Positions 1 through 8,240 of a stretch of 33,135 nucleotides of DNA are shown here, piece by piece (positions within the stretch are counted from its first letter, which is position 1; the number at the start of each line of letters is the position of its first letter). The stretch lies in NCBI RefSeq assembly GCF_003121405.1, contig NZ_QBUY01000102.1, forward strand, positions 1 through 33,135, read 5' to 3'. The DNA is from Paraburkholderia sp. C35. Lineage in GTDB: Bacteria > Pseudomonadota > Gammaproteobacteria > Burkholderiales > Burkholderiaceae. The translations under genes and the position numbers were made by a program. The notes below the pieces were generated by a model that made no database searches, was not told the DNA's origin, and saw nothing but the letters and a program-made list of their open reading frames with translations.

Positions 1-14
1 CACCCGCTTTCTCT

Positions 15-84
15 AATGATACGGCCACCACCGACCTCTACACGCGTAAGATCGTCGGCAGCGTCAGTTGTGTCTAAGAGACAG
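15..84 (+). other. Illumina P5/Nextera adapter contamination
   Basis: Bases 15-43 match the P5 flow-cell oligo with three mismatches (it begins AATGATACGG). Bases 44-51 are GCGTAAGA, which equals a standard Nextera i5 index (S517). Bases 52-65 are TCGTCGGCAGCGTC, and bases 66-84 match the 19-base transposon mosaic end AGATGTGTATAAGAGACAG with two mismatches. The order P5, index, read-1 primer, mosaic end is exactly that of a Nextera library molecule, so this is an untrimmed adapter at the contig end and not genomic DNA. Bases 1-14 lie outside the adapter and are also not trustworthy. Genomic sequence begins at about base 85. Confidence 0.97.
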
Positions 85-1476
85 GCCCCCAACTGCATGA
101 ATCAAATCCACACCAGCATCCAGCTGCTGCGTGCGCAGCACAATCACACTCCGCTCTGCCGTCAATGCCGCCGACTGCGCCTCAACCACATCCAGATAGC
201 TCACCGCCCCACGCCGATACCGCGAAAGCGACAAATCAACAGAAGTCTCAGCAGCATTAGCAGCATCCTGTTGCTGCCCGGTCGCCGTACCGAGATCATC
301 AAGCAGCGTCAGATCATCTTCCACCTGCCTGAATGAAGCGAGCACAACACTCCGATAACGTGCACCTGCCTCTTCAGTGGCTTCCTTCGCTGCATCGAGC
401 TGGGCGCGCCGCTTCCCGCCATCCATCAGATACACGGCAAGCGACGGCCCGATCGCCCAATAGGAACTCGGCAGGCTGAACAGAGACCCCAGCGCCGAAC
501 TCTGCACGCCACCCTGCGCACTCAAGGTCAGCGACGGAAAATATGCCGAGCGCGCCACGCCAATCCGCGCATTGGCCTCCGCCACCCGTCGCTCGGCCGC
601 GGCAATATCGGGCCGCCTCTGCAGCAACGCCGACGGCACGCCAACGGGAATCGTCGGCAACGCAATGCGCCGCGTACCCGGCTCGATGTGGAAATCGGAT
701 GGCGATGCCGCCACCAGCACCGCAATCGCATGTTCGAGCACGGCGCGCCGCGCCCTGATCTGCGTCAGGTCCGATTCGGCCGACGACAACTGGTTGCTCG
801 CCCGCGCCACGTCGAGTCCCGATACGATCCCCGCGCCATGCCGGGTGCGTGTCAGGTCGAGTGCCTTCTGATAGGCCGCATCGGTTGCCTCGACAAGCTC
901 GATCTGCTGATCGAGACCGCGCAGATCGATATAGCTGCGCGCAAGCTCGATCTCCAGACTCAGTTGCGTCGATGCAAGATCCGCCTGGCTGGCCTGTCCT
1001 TCGTCCTTGCTGGCCGCAACGGAATCGCGCACGCGTCCCCACAGGTCCACTTCGTAGTCGACCTGCACGCCGAGCGTCGCCGAGTTGTAGTCGGTCGGAC
1101 CCGTCGGGCTGCGCAACGGCCGCGTGTCCGATTCGCGCGCACGCTGCACATTGCCCGCCGCCGACACCTGCGGATACGCCTGGGATTTCACCTGCCTGAT
1201 GTACGCCTGCGCCTGCTCGTAGTGAAACAGCGCAGCCCGCAAATCGGGATTGCCCGCAATCAGGCGCTGCTCGAGCGCATCCAGTTCAGGCTCCTGATAC
1301 ACCTTCCACCATCCCGCCCGGTCGATCTGATCCGCCGGACTCGCAGCCGTCCATGGACCCTGCGTGCTGTACTGCGCGGCGACAGGCACATCGGGCACTT
1401 CATAGTGCGGCGCGAGCGAACACGCGGCGAGCAACACCGCGCTGGCAATGGCCGCGAACGTCAGAGACCTAGCCAT
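85..1476 (-). CDS. RND efflux outer-membrane lipoprotein (NodT/OprM family), 3' end missing
   Basis: Outer-membrane channel of a tripartite efflux pump; it forms the trimeric duct that docks on the adaptor encoded just upstream. The ATG at 1476 is preceded by GGGAG, and the protein opens with a lipoprotein signal peptide ending in a lipobox, LAAC (residues 16-19, Cys19 lipidated). Two OEP repeats follow, with the typical family segments around PVGVPSALLQRRPDIAAAERR and a late SLSRYRRGAVSYLDVVEAQ segment. The start overlaps the adaptor gene by 8 nt, so the two are translationally coupled. The open frame runs on to a stop at 64-66, but that stop and the last six residues (LSLRHN) are encoded by adapter sequence. 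The genuine reading ends at HAVGG, where this family usually continues for a few more residues. About 464 genuine residues are visible. Confidence 0.93.
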
Positions 1477-2647
1477 GATTCGCTCCCTTGCCCTTCGGGG
1501 CAATCACCTGCACACGGTCGCCTTCTACGAGACCATCGGGCGGTGCGTCGATCACGCGGTCGCTATCCGTCAGGCCCGAACCAATATCGACGGCATTGCC
1601 CAGATCCTGCACGATCGCGACCGACTTGTAGTGAACCGTGTCGCGACTATCGACGGTCGCGAGCCGCAAACCTTTCTCGTCGAAGATCAGCGCGCTGGCC
1701 GGCACGCGCAACGCGCCCGCGCGTGCCGGCAGCGTAAAGCGCAGATTGACGAAATCGCCGGGACGCAGCAGATGGTCAGGGTTGTCGACCAGCAACTGCA
1801 CCAGCGTGGTTCCCGATGCCGCGTTGACGGAATCGGCCAGCCCCACCACAGTTGCCGTAAAGCGTTTGCCGGGATATTCCGGCACCGTGAAGGTGCCCGT
1901 GCCGCCCTTCCTGATCACAGGGGCATATTCCTGCGGCACCCGCACGTACACCCGCAGCCTGTCCACGTTCGACACGGCAAAGAGTTGCGGCCCCGTCCCG
2001 CCGCCTGCATCGATCAATGCGCCGACATCGGTGTTGCGCGCGGTGATCACGCCGTCGAAGGGCGCGACGATCTTCGCGAATGCCTTCGTCGCAATCAGTC
2101 TGTCGAGATTGGCCTGGGCCGCCGCGACGCGCGCCGCTTTCGATGCAGCGTCCTGGCTGCGCTCATCGACTTCCTGATGCGACACGGAGTCGGACGCGAG
2201 CAGGCTTTGCCAGCGTGCCGCCGTGGTCTTCGCGAGTTCGGCATCGGCTTTTGCGCTCGCAAGATCGGCTCGCGCCTGATTCAGCTGCTGATCGAGCTCG
2301 GGTGTTTCGATCTCGGCAAGGGTTTCACCCGCCTTCACGGGCGTGCCGATATCGACGCGCCACGATTTGAGGTAGCCGCTGACGCGCGCATAGATCGGCG
2401 CGCTCTCGAACGCTTCGAGCCGTCCAGGCAGATCGAGCGCGCCGCCAGGCACTTCTCTCGCCGGCACGACGACGTTCACGGACGGCACGGCCTGCGCCTC
2501 GGTCCATTCCTTGATCTGATGCCCGTGCTTCGCGCGCAACGTCACGCCGCCAGCCACGATGAGAATGGCGAGCGCGCCGCCGATGATTCCAGCCAGTGAA
2601 AGCTGACGTTGCGCCAGTGCGCCACGCGATGTAGGTTCAAATGACAT
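1469..2647 (-). CDS. RND efflux periplasmic adaptor subunit (HlyD/AcrA family)
   Basis: Membrane-fusion protein linking the RND pump to the outer-membrane channel. The chosen start is the ATG at 2647 (protein begins MSFEPTSRG), which has GGAG upstream; a longer frame from 2683 would lie further inside the pump gene and lacks a better ribosome site. The protein has 392 residues. Residues about 16-38 form one hydrophobic helix with no lipobox Cys, so it is probably anchored by an uncleaved N-terminal helix. Then come a biotinyl-lipoyl-like half (YARVSGYLKSWRVDIGTPV), a coiled-coil hairpin rich in Ala/Gln/Asp (about 115-185), the second lipoyl half (FAKIVAPFDGVITARNTDVG) and beta-barrel and proximal domains. 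It overlaps the pump gene by 11 nt and the channel gene by 8 nt, a tightly coupled operon. Confidence 0.94.
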   Translation of the reverse strand: MSFEPTSRGALAQRQLSLAGIIGGALAILIVAGGVTLRAKHGHQIKEWTEAQAVPSVNVVVPAREVPGGALDLPGRLEAFESAPIYARVSGYLKSWRVDIGTPVKAGETLAEIETPELDQQLNQARADLASAKADAELAKTTAARWQSLLASDSVSHQEVDERSQDAASKAARVAAAQANLDRLIATKAFAKIVAPFDGVITARNTDVGALIDAGGGTGPQLFAVSNVDRLRVYVRVPQEYAPVIRKGGTGTFTVPEYPGKRFTATVVGLADSVNAASGTTLVQLLVDNPDHLLRPGDFVNLRFTLPARAGALRVPASALIFDEKGLRLATVDSRDTVHYKSVAIVQDLGNAVDIGSGLTDSDRVIDAPPDGLVEGDRVQVIAPKGKGANHG

Positions 2648-5600
2648 GATATGAATCTCCGGAAACTGCCTTCGCCGGAGCATGACCCCGACGCGAATGG
2701 ATCATGCAAAAGACAGCGGGCACGAGGAACAGCGTGGCCACCGTCGCGAACAGCAATCCGCCGATCACCGCGCGGCCCAGCGGCGCGTTCTGCTCGCCGC
2801 CTTCACCGAGACTCAGTGCCATCGGCGCCATGCCGATGATCATCGACAGTGCCGTCATCAGCACGGGACGGAAGCGGCTCACGCCGGCCTCCAGAGCGGC
2901 CTTGAACGCATCGCCGTGCAATGCGAGACGCTCGCGGCAAAAGCTCACCACCAGGATCGAATTGGCCGTCGCCACGCCCATGCACATGATGGCGCCCGTC
3001 AATGCAGGGACCGAGAGCGTGGTGTCGGTCGCGAACAGCATCCACACGATGCCCGCCAGCGCACCCGGCAACGCGGCCACGATCACGGCGGGATCGGCCC
3101 ACGACTGGAAGTTGACGACGATCAGCAGATAGATCAGCACGACCGCGCCGAGCAGCCCGAACGACAAACCGGCGAACGCGTTGTTCATCGTCTGCGCCTG
3201 GCCCAGCAGCACCACCCTGGCGCCCTTCGGCGCGCCTTTCGCGTTGGCGGCGATGATGTGCCGGATGTCGGCAGCGATTGCGCCGAGATCGCGGCCTTGC
3301 GTCGTCGCGAACAGCTCGACCATCGGCTGCACGTTGTAGTTGCTGACAACCTCGTTGCTCGCCGTGCGATGAATGCCCGCCACGCCACCGAGGATCTGGC
3401 CTTCGTTGGCCGCCGCTGCGCCCGACAGCGGCAGGTTCACCAGCGACGACAGCGAATCGAGGCTGTATTGCGGCGTCTGCAGCACCACCGAGTACTCCAC
3501 GCCATTCGCCGGATTGAGCCAGTAGGTCGGATTGATCTGACTGGAACCCGCCATGTGCACCACTAGACTGTTGGTGACATCGCGCTCGGTAATGCCTTGC
3601 AGCGATGCACGGTCGCGATCCACGTCGATATTGAGTTGCGGATTCGACTGCGACTGCTCGATGCGTGCATCGACCACACCTGGCACGTGCCGGATCTGCC
3701 GCAGCAACACATCGGCGTAGGCGAAATCCGCAGGCAGATTGTTGCCGCGAATCTGCACGTCGATCGGTGCCGGCGAGCCGAAGTTCAGGATCTGACTGAC
3801 GATATCGGCGGGCGGGAACGAGAACGTGACGCCGGGAAACGCGCGCGGCAATGCTTCGCGCAGCGTGCGCACATAGGTGGCCGTCGGCTGATGGCCTTCC
3901 TTGAGCGAAATCTGGATGTCGCCATCCTGCGGACCGATCGTGCCCGTGTTGTTGTAGGCCGTGTTGATCGAACTGGTCGACAGGCCGATGTTGTCCACCA
4001 TGGTGCCCAGTTCGGCAGGCGGAATGGTCGCACGCACCTGCGCCTCGACTTCGGCGAACACTTCGGAGGTCCGCTCGACGCGCGTGCCGACGGGAGCACG
4101 CACATGCAGCAGAATCTGGCCTGCATCGACATCAGGAAAGAAGTTGCGGCCCAGCAGCGGCATCAACGCAAACGACAGCACCACGAACGCAAAGAACATC
4201 GGCACGAATCCGCGACGGCGTGTCAGCACAAGCTCGAGCATCGCGCTGTAGTTCGAACGGAGGTTGTCGAAGCTGCGCTCGAACGCGCGATGAAAGCGGG
4301 CAAATGCGCCCGGCGCTTCATGCCGCGTCGCTTCGCCCGCTTGTGCATGCGGCTTGAGCAGATACTTCGCCATGGTCGGCACGAGCGTGCGCGACAGCAC
4401 GAACGACGACACCATCGCGAAGATCACCGATTCCGCCATCGGCACGAACAGGAAACGCGCTACACCGTCGAGAAAGAACATCGGCACGAACACGATGCAG
4501 ATGCACAGCAACGACACGAATGCGGGCGTGACGATCTGCGCAGCGCCATCGAGAATCGCGCTCTCGACCGGCTTGCCCTGCTCGAGATGCCAGTTGATGT
4601 TTTCGATCGTGACGGTGGCATCGTCGACGAGAATCCCTACGGCGAGTGCGAGGCCGCCGAGCGTCATGATGTTCAGCGTTTCGCCGAGCATCGACAGCAT
4701 GGAGATCGAGCCGAGAATCGCGAGCGGAATCGATGTTGCGATGATGAGCGTCGAGCGCCAGCTGCCGAGAAACAGCAGGATCATCACGCTGGTCAGCAAG
4801 GCCGCAATCAGCCCTTCACGTGCCACGCCTGTAATGGCCGAGCGCACGAAGATCGATTGATCGCCGATGGCATCGATCTGCAACGCGTCGGGCAACGACG
4901 CTTTGGCATCGTCCACTTTCTTTCTGATGCCGCTGATGATCGCCAGCGTCGACGCCGAGCCGTTCTTGTACACCGTGAGCAGCACCGAGCGCTTGCCCGC
5001 CACATGCACGATGTTCGGCTGCGGCGGACTACCGTCCGCCACGTCGGCGATGTCGTGCATATGAATCACGGTGCCGTTCGCCGCCTTCACGGGCAGATCG
5101 GCGATGGCGCCGATGGTCGTCGGTGCATCGTTCAGTTGCAGCGTGTATTCGTAATTGCCGATCTTCTGCGTGCCGACGGGTGTCACGAGGTTCTGCACGC
5201 CGAGCGCGTTGAGTGCATCCTGCGCGGACAGACCGAGCGCTTCGAGTGCCGATGGCTTGACGTTGATCTGAACCTGCCGGTCCTTGCCGCCGAACGGAAA
5301 CGGTATCGCAGCACCGGCTACCGTCGCCAGAACCGGACGCAACTGGTTCTTGCCGAGGTCCGCGAGGTTCTGTTCAGACAGCCCCTTCCCCGACAGCGCG
5401 AGCTGAATGATCGGCACCGTCGACGCGTTGTAGTTGATGATGAATGGCGGCGTCGATGCTGGAGGCAGCTGCTTGAGAATCTGCTGCGAAATGGCCGTGA
5501 CCTGCGCATTCGCCGTACCGATGTTGGTGCCCGGCTGAAAGAAGATCTTGACGATGCCATAGCCCGTCAACGACGTTCCCTCGATATGTTCGACGCCGTT

Positions 5601-5828
5601 CACCGTGGTCGTCAGCACCCGTTCGAACGGAGCCATCACACGGCCTTCCATCTGATCAGGCGACAAACCCGTGTATTGCCATACGACACTGATCACGGGA
5701 ATGTTGATCGACGGGAAAATATCGGTTGGCGTACGGAAGGCCGACAGCACACCACCAATCAGGATAACAACGGCCAGCACCACGAAGGTGTAGGGCCTTT
5801 TTAGCGCAATGCGCACGATGCCAAGCAT
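2637..5828 (-). CDS. RND efflux pump, inner-membrane permease (AcrB-like)
   Basis: Proton-driven drug/metabolite exporter of the inner membrane, about 1063 residues, the normal length for an RND permease. TM1 is near residues 10-30, followed by the first large periplasmic loop, a block of TM2-6 (about 335-490), a second loop, and TM8-12 near the C terminus. TM4 carries the paired acidic residues of the proton relay (GILVDDATVTIEN). In TM10, where AcrB has the essential Lys940, this protein reads GVATANSILVV, with no Lys. Two starts are possible: GTG at 5834 or ATG at 5828. I prefer the ATG because GGAG lies 5 nt before it. It follows the MFS gene by 77 nt and overlaps the adaptor gene. The substrate cannot be told from sequence. 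Confidence 0.94.
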   Translation of the reverse strand: MLGIVRIALKRPYTFVVLAVVILIGGVLSAFRTPTDIFPSINIPVISVVWQYTGLSPDQMEGRVMAPFERVLTTTVNGVEHIEGTSLTGYGIVKIFFQPGTNIGTANAQVTAISQQILKQLPPASTPPFIINYNASTVPIIQLALSGKGLSEQNLADLGKNQLRPVLATVAGAAIPFPFGGKDRQVQINVKPSALEALGLSAQDALNALGVQNLVTPVGTQKIGNYEYTLQLNDAPTTIGAIADLPVKAANGTVIHMHDIADVADGSPPQPNIVHVAGKRSVLLTVYKNGSASTLAIISGIRKKVDDAKASLPDALQIDAIGDQSIFVRSAITGVAREGLIAALLTSVMILLFLGSWRSTLIIATSIPLAILGSISMLSMLGETLNIMTLGGLALAVGILVDDATVTIENINWHLEQGKPVESAILDGAAQIVTPAFVSLLCICIVFVPMFFLDGVARFLFVPMAESVIFAMVSSFVLSRTLVPTMAKYLLKPHAQAGEATRHEAPGAFARFHRAFERSFDNLRSNYSAMLELVLTRRRGFVPMFFAFVVLSFALMPLLGRNFFPDVDAGQILLHVRAPVGTRVERTSEVFAEVEAQVRATIPPAELGTMVDNIGLSTSSINTAYNNTGTIGPQDGDIQISLKEGHQPTATYVRTLREALPRAFPGVTFSFPPADIVSQILNFGSPAPIDVQIRGNNLPADFAYADVLLRQIRHVPGVVDARIEQSQSNPQLNIDVDRDRASLQGITERDVTNSLVVHMAGSSQINPTYWLNPANGVEYSVVLQTPQYSLDSLSSLVNLPLSGAAAANEGQILGGVAGIHRTASNEVVSNYNVQPMVELFATTQGRDLGAIAADIRHIIAANAKGAPKGARVVLLGQAQTMNNAFAGLSFGLLGAVVLIYLLIVVNFQSWADPAVIVAALPGALAGIVWMLFATDTTLSVPALTGAIMCMGVATANSILVVSFCRERLALHGDAFKAALEAGVSRFRPVLMTALSMIIGMAPMALSLGEGGEQNAPLGRAVIGGLLFATVATLFLVPAVFCMIHSRRGHAPAKAVSGDSYHVI

Positions 5829-5905
5829 AAACACTCCACTGCTTCAGAGCCGGTTGAAACGCGGATCTTCGCGAGTGCCGGCGGTCAGACTCCCTGTGCC
5901 CCGAT

Positions 5906-7171
5906 TCAGTCCGGGTTCGACGACACTCCATTCGTTTGAACCGCTACTTCAACTTGCGCACCTTGCTGGCGCGTTTTGCCGCGCGGCGTGCCAATCATGT
6001 GAATGGCGGTGGCAATCAGACCGAGCGCAATGCCGAAGGCGACGATGCCCGTCCAGCCGAAACGCGTCATCAGCCAGCCGCTGATCACGGTGCCGAGCGC
6101 TCCGCCAAAGAAGGTCGCGGTCATGTACAGACTGTTGATGCGGCCTTGTGCTTTCGGATCGACTGAGAAGGCACGCGTCTGGTTGGAAACGAGACCCGCC
6201 TGCACGCCGATATCGAGCACGATCACGCCGATCACCAGCAACGCCAGCGATGTGTTCGCACCCGAGCGCAGCACATAGGCGGCAGTCACGATGCCGATGC
6301 TGGCGCCCACGACGCGGCGCGTCCCGATGCGGTCGGCCGCGCGGCCGCTGAACGAAGCAGCGAATGCACCTGCCGCGCCGATGATGCCGAAGCCGCCCGC
6401 CCATGCACTGCCGAGATGCCACGGGCCGCTCGCCAGCAGCGCCGCAAGGTTGACCCAGAACGCGTTGAAGCAGGCCCACAGCAATGCCTGAACGATCATC
6501 GATTCGCGGATCGGCTTGTTGTCGCGCGCCAGCGGCCACAGCGACGCGAGCAGACGGCCGTACGAAAGATTCGTGGAAGGCACACCGCGCGGCAGCAGCA
6601 CAGCGGCGGCGATCCACACCGGCACCATGAATGCCGCTTCGGCGCCATAGACTGCCCGCCAGCCATACGCCGCGCCGATCACGCCCGCGATCGTGCGGCC
6701 CAGCAGAATGCCGAGCATGATGCCGCTGACCACCGTGCCCACCGACTTGCCCCGCTCGGCTGGCAGCGACATCACCGCCGCGAACGGCACGAGTTGCTGC
6801 GGCACGCAGCTGACGATGCCAAGACCGAAGCAGGCTGCGATCAACGCCCAGATGCCGGGTGCGCAGGCTGCGCCCACGCCGAACACGATAGCCAGTGCAA
6901 TCTGTGCGAGCACCAGCTTGCGCCGGTCGAAGCGATCGCCGAGCGGCAACAGCAAGGCCAGCCCGCCGGAAAAGCCGAGCAACGCTGCCGCTGCGACGAG
7001 ATCGACTGTCGTCAGATCGACATGCATCGATGCTGCGATCAACGGCAGGATCGGCTGGGTGCAATAGAGGTTGGTGATCACCGCGCCCGCGATGATCGCC
7101 ATCATGACGATCTTGCCGCGCGACGCGATGGCGGGTGTATTCAAACTCTCGTTTTTGGGCAGGCCGCGCAA
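5906..7171 (-). CDS. MFS transporter
   Basis: Twelve-helix major facilitator, 421 residues, probably an exporter given its company. The start is a TTG at 7171, chosen because a strong AAGGAG lies 6 nt before it. The MFS motif A between TM2 and TM3 is visible as PLGDRFDRRK, and there is a second, related loop in the C-terminal half (SGRAADRIGTRR). The N-terminal 20 residues and the last 30 are hydrophilic and cytoplasmic. It is the first gene of a run that continues with the RND pump (77-nt gap), adaptor and channel on the same strand, and it faces a LysR gene across 139 nt. An MFS heading a tripartite RND operon suggests a shared efflux response under that LysR. Substrate unknown. Confidence 0.9.
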   Translation of the reverse strand: MRGLPKNESLNTPAIASRGKIVMMAIIAGAVITNLYCTQPILPLIAASMHVDLTTVDLVAAAALLGFSGGLALLLPLGDRFDRRKLVLAQIALAIVFGVGAACAPGIWALIAACFGLGIVSCVPQQLVPFAAVMSLPAERGKSVGTVVSGIMLGILLGRTIAGVIGAAYGWRAVYGAEAAFMVPVWIAAAVLLPRGVPSTNLSYGRLLASLWPLARDNKPIRESMIVQALLWACFNAFWVNLAALLASGPWHLGSAWAGGFGIIGAAGAFAASFSGRAADRIGTRRVVGASIGIVTAAYVLRSGANTSLALLVIGVIVLDIGVQAGLVSNQTRAFSVDPKAQGRINSLYMTATFFGGALGTVISGWLMTRFGWTGIVAFGIALGLIATAIHMIGTPRGKTRQQGAQVEVAVQTNGVSSNPD

Positions 7172-7201
7172 GACGTTCTCCTTGATCCGAATGACTGTAT
7201 T

Positions 7202-7290
7202 TGCAGCGATATGCTGCAGTTCCAGACTCAGGTTTGAACGTTACGCGCTTGATTTAGCCAAGAGAATCCATCAGGATTAGGAATCATCCT
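7202..7290. promoter_or_regulatory. Divergent MFS/LysR promoter region with two inverted repeats
   Basis: The 139-nt gap between the MFS operon and the LysR gene holds two inverted repeats. The first is TGCAGC-GATAT-GCTGCA (7202-7218), with perfect 6-bp arms. The second is AGGAT-N8-ATCCT (7273-7290), which contains a nested GATT-AGG-AATC. Neither is a textbook T-N11-A LysR box, but both lie where a LysR regulator of this divergent pair would bind. Operator function is inferred from position and symmetry only. Confidence 0.4.
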
Positions 7291-7310
7291 TCCATCGTTT
7301 GATAGGCTTC

Positions 7311-8231
7311 ATGAACCGTCTCGAATCCATGTCGATCCTCATTGCCGTTGTCGATGCAGGCAGCCTGTCGGCGGCTGCGCGGCAGCTCGACATTCCGCTG
7401 GCATCCGTCAGCCGCAAGGTGGGAGAACTGGAATCGCATCTGAAAACACGTCTGCTTCTTCGCACGACGCGTCAGCTTTCATTGACGGAAGCGGGTGCCT
7501 CATACGTCGCCGCATGCCGGCGCATTCTCGAAGAGATCGGCGAGGCCGAGCGCGCTGCAACGGGCGAGTACACGGCACCCAAGGGAGAACTCACGGTAAC
7601 GGCGCCCGTCGTATTCGGGCGTCTGCATGTCGTGCCCGTCGTGGCGGAGTTTCTCGCGCACTATCCCGAGATCGACATTCGTCTCATCCTCACGGATCGC
7701 GTCGTGCATCTGATGGACGAGCATGTCGATGCCGCGATCCGCATTGGTGAATTGCCCGATAGCACGCTGATGGCGACGGGCGTCGGCAAGGTGCGCCGTG
7801 TGGTTTGCGCGAGTCCCGCGTATCTCGCAGCGCGAGGTGTGCCCGCCGAACCTAAAGATCTCGGCGAGCATGAATGCATCACTTTCGAAGTACTCGAATC
7901 GATGCGTGCGTGGTCGTTTGGGTCGGGCAAGTCGGAGCTTTCGGTGCCGGTGCGCTCGCGGTTCGCCGTCAACACGGCAGAGGCCGCGATCGACGCCGCG
8001 ATGCTCGGCGTCGGCCTCATCCGTGTGCTGTCTTATCAGGTTGCCAGCGCGGTTCGCAGCAACTCGCTGGCCGTGGTGCTCGATGCATTCGAGTCGGCAC
8101 CACTGCCCATCCAGCTCGTGCACAAGGGCCAGGCGCCCTTGCCATTGAAGCTGCGCGCGTTCCTGAACTTCGTGACACCTCGTCTGCGCGAGCGTGTTTC
8201 GCGCGAACTCGCCGACATCACGCCCGTCTGA
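7311..8231 (+). CDS. LysR-family transcriptional regulator
   Basis: DNA-binding regulator of 306 residues. Residues 1-60 form the N-terminal winged helix-turn-helix (SLSAAARQLDIPLASVSRKV, then LLLRTTRQLSLTEAG), followed by a linker helix and a two-lobed periplasmic-binding-like effector domain. I chose the ATG at 7311 (MNRLESMSIL), the usual start point of this subfamily, over an upstream TTG at 7299; the ribosome site is weak (ATAGG). It is transcribed away from the MFS/RND export operon, and LysR genes commonly control the divergent neighbour, so this is the likely regulator of that operon. It converges on the mmsA-like gene with only 9 nt between the stops. The effector is not predictable from sequence. 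Confidence 0.93.
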   Translation: MNRLESMSILIAVVDAGSLSAAARQLDIPLASVSRKVGELESHLKTRLLLRTTRQLSLTEAGASYVAACRRILEEIGEAERAATGEYTAPKGELTVTAPVVFGRLHVVPVVAEFLAHYPEIDIRLILTDRVVHLMDEHVDAAIRIGELPDSTLMATGVGKVRRVVCASPAYLAARGVPAEPKDLGEHECITFEVLESMRAWSFGSGKSELSVPVRSRFAVNTAEAAIDAAMLGVGLIRVLSYQVASAVRSNSLAVVLDAFESAPLPIQLVHKGQAPLPLKLRAFLNFVTPRLRERVSRELADITPV

Positions 8232-8240
8232 CGGCTTCGA

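Noticed and set aside
66..84. Tn5 mosaic end as evidence of a transposon
   Set aside because: It is joined to P5, index and read-1 primer sequence, so it comes from library preparation.
3597..5804. 735-codon plus-strand open frame
   Set aside because: Arg/His/Asp-rich translation opposite the RND gene; a high-GC antisense shadow.
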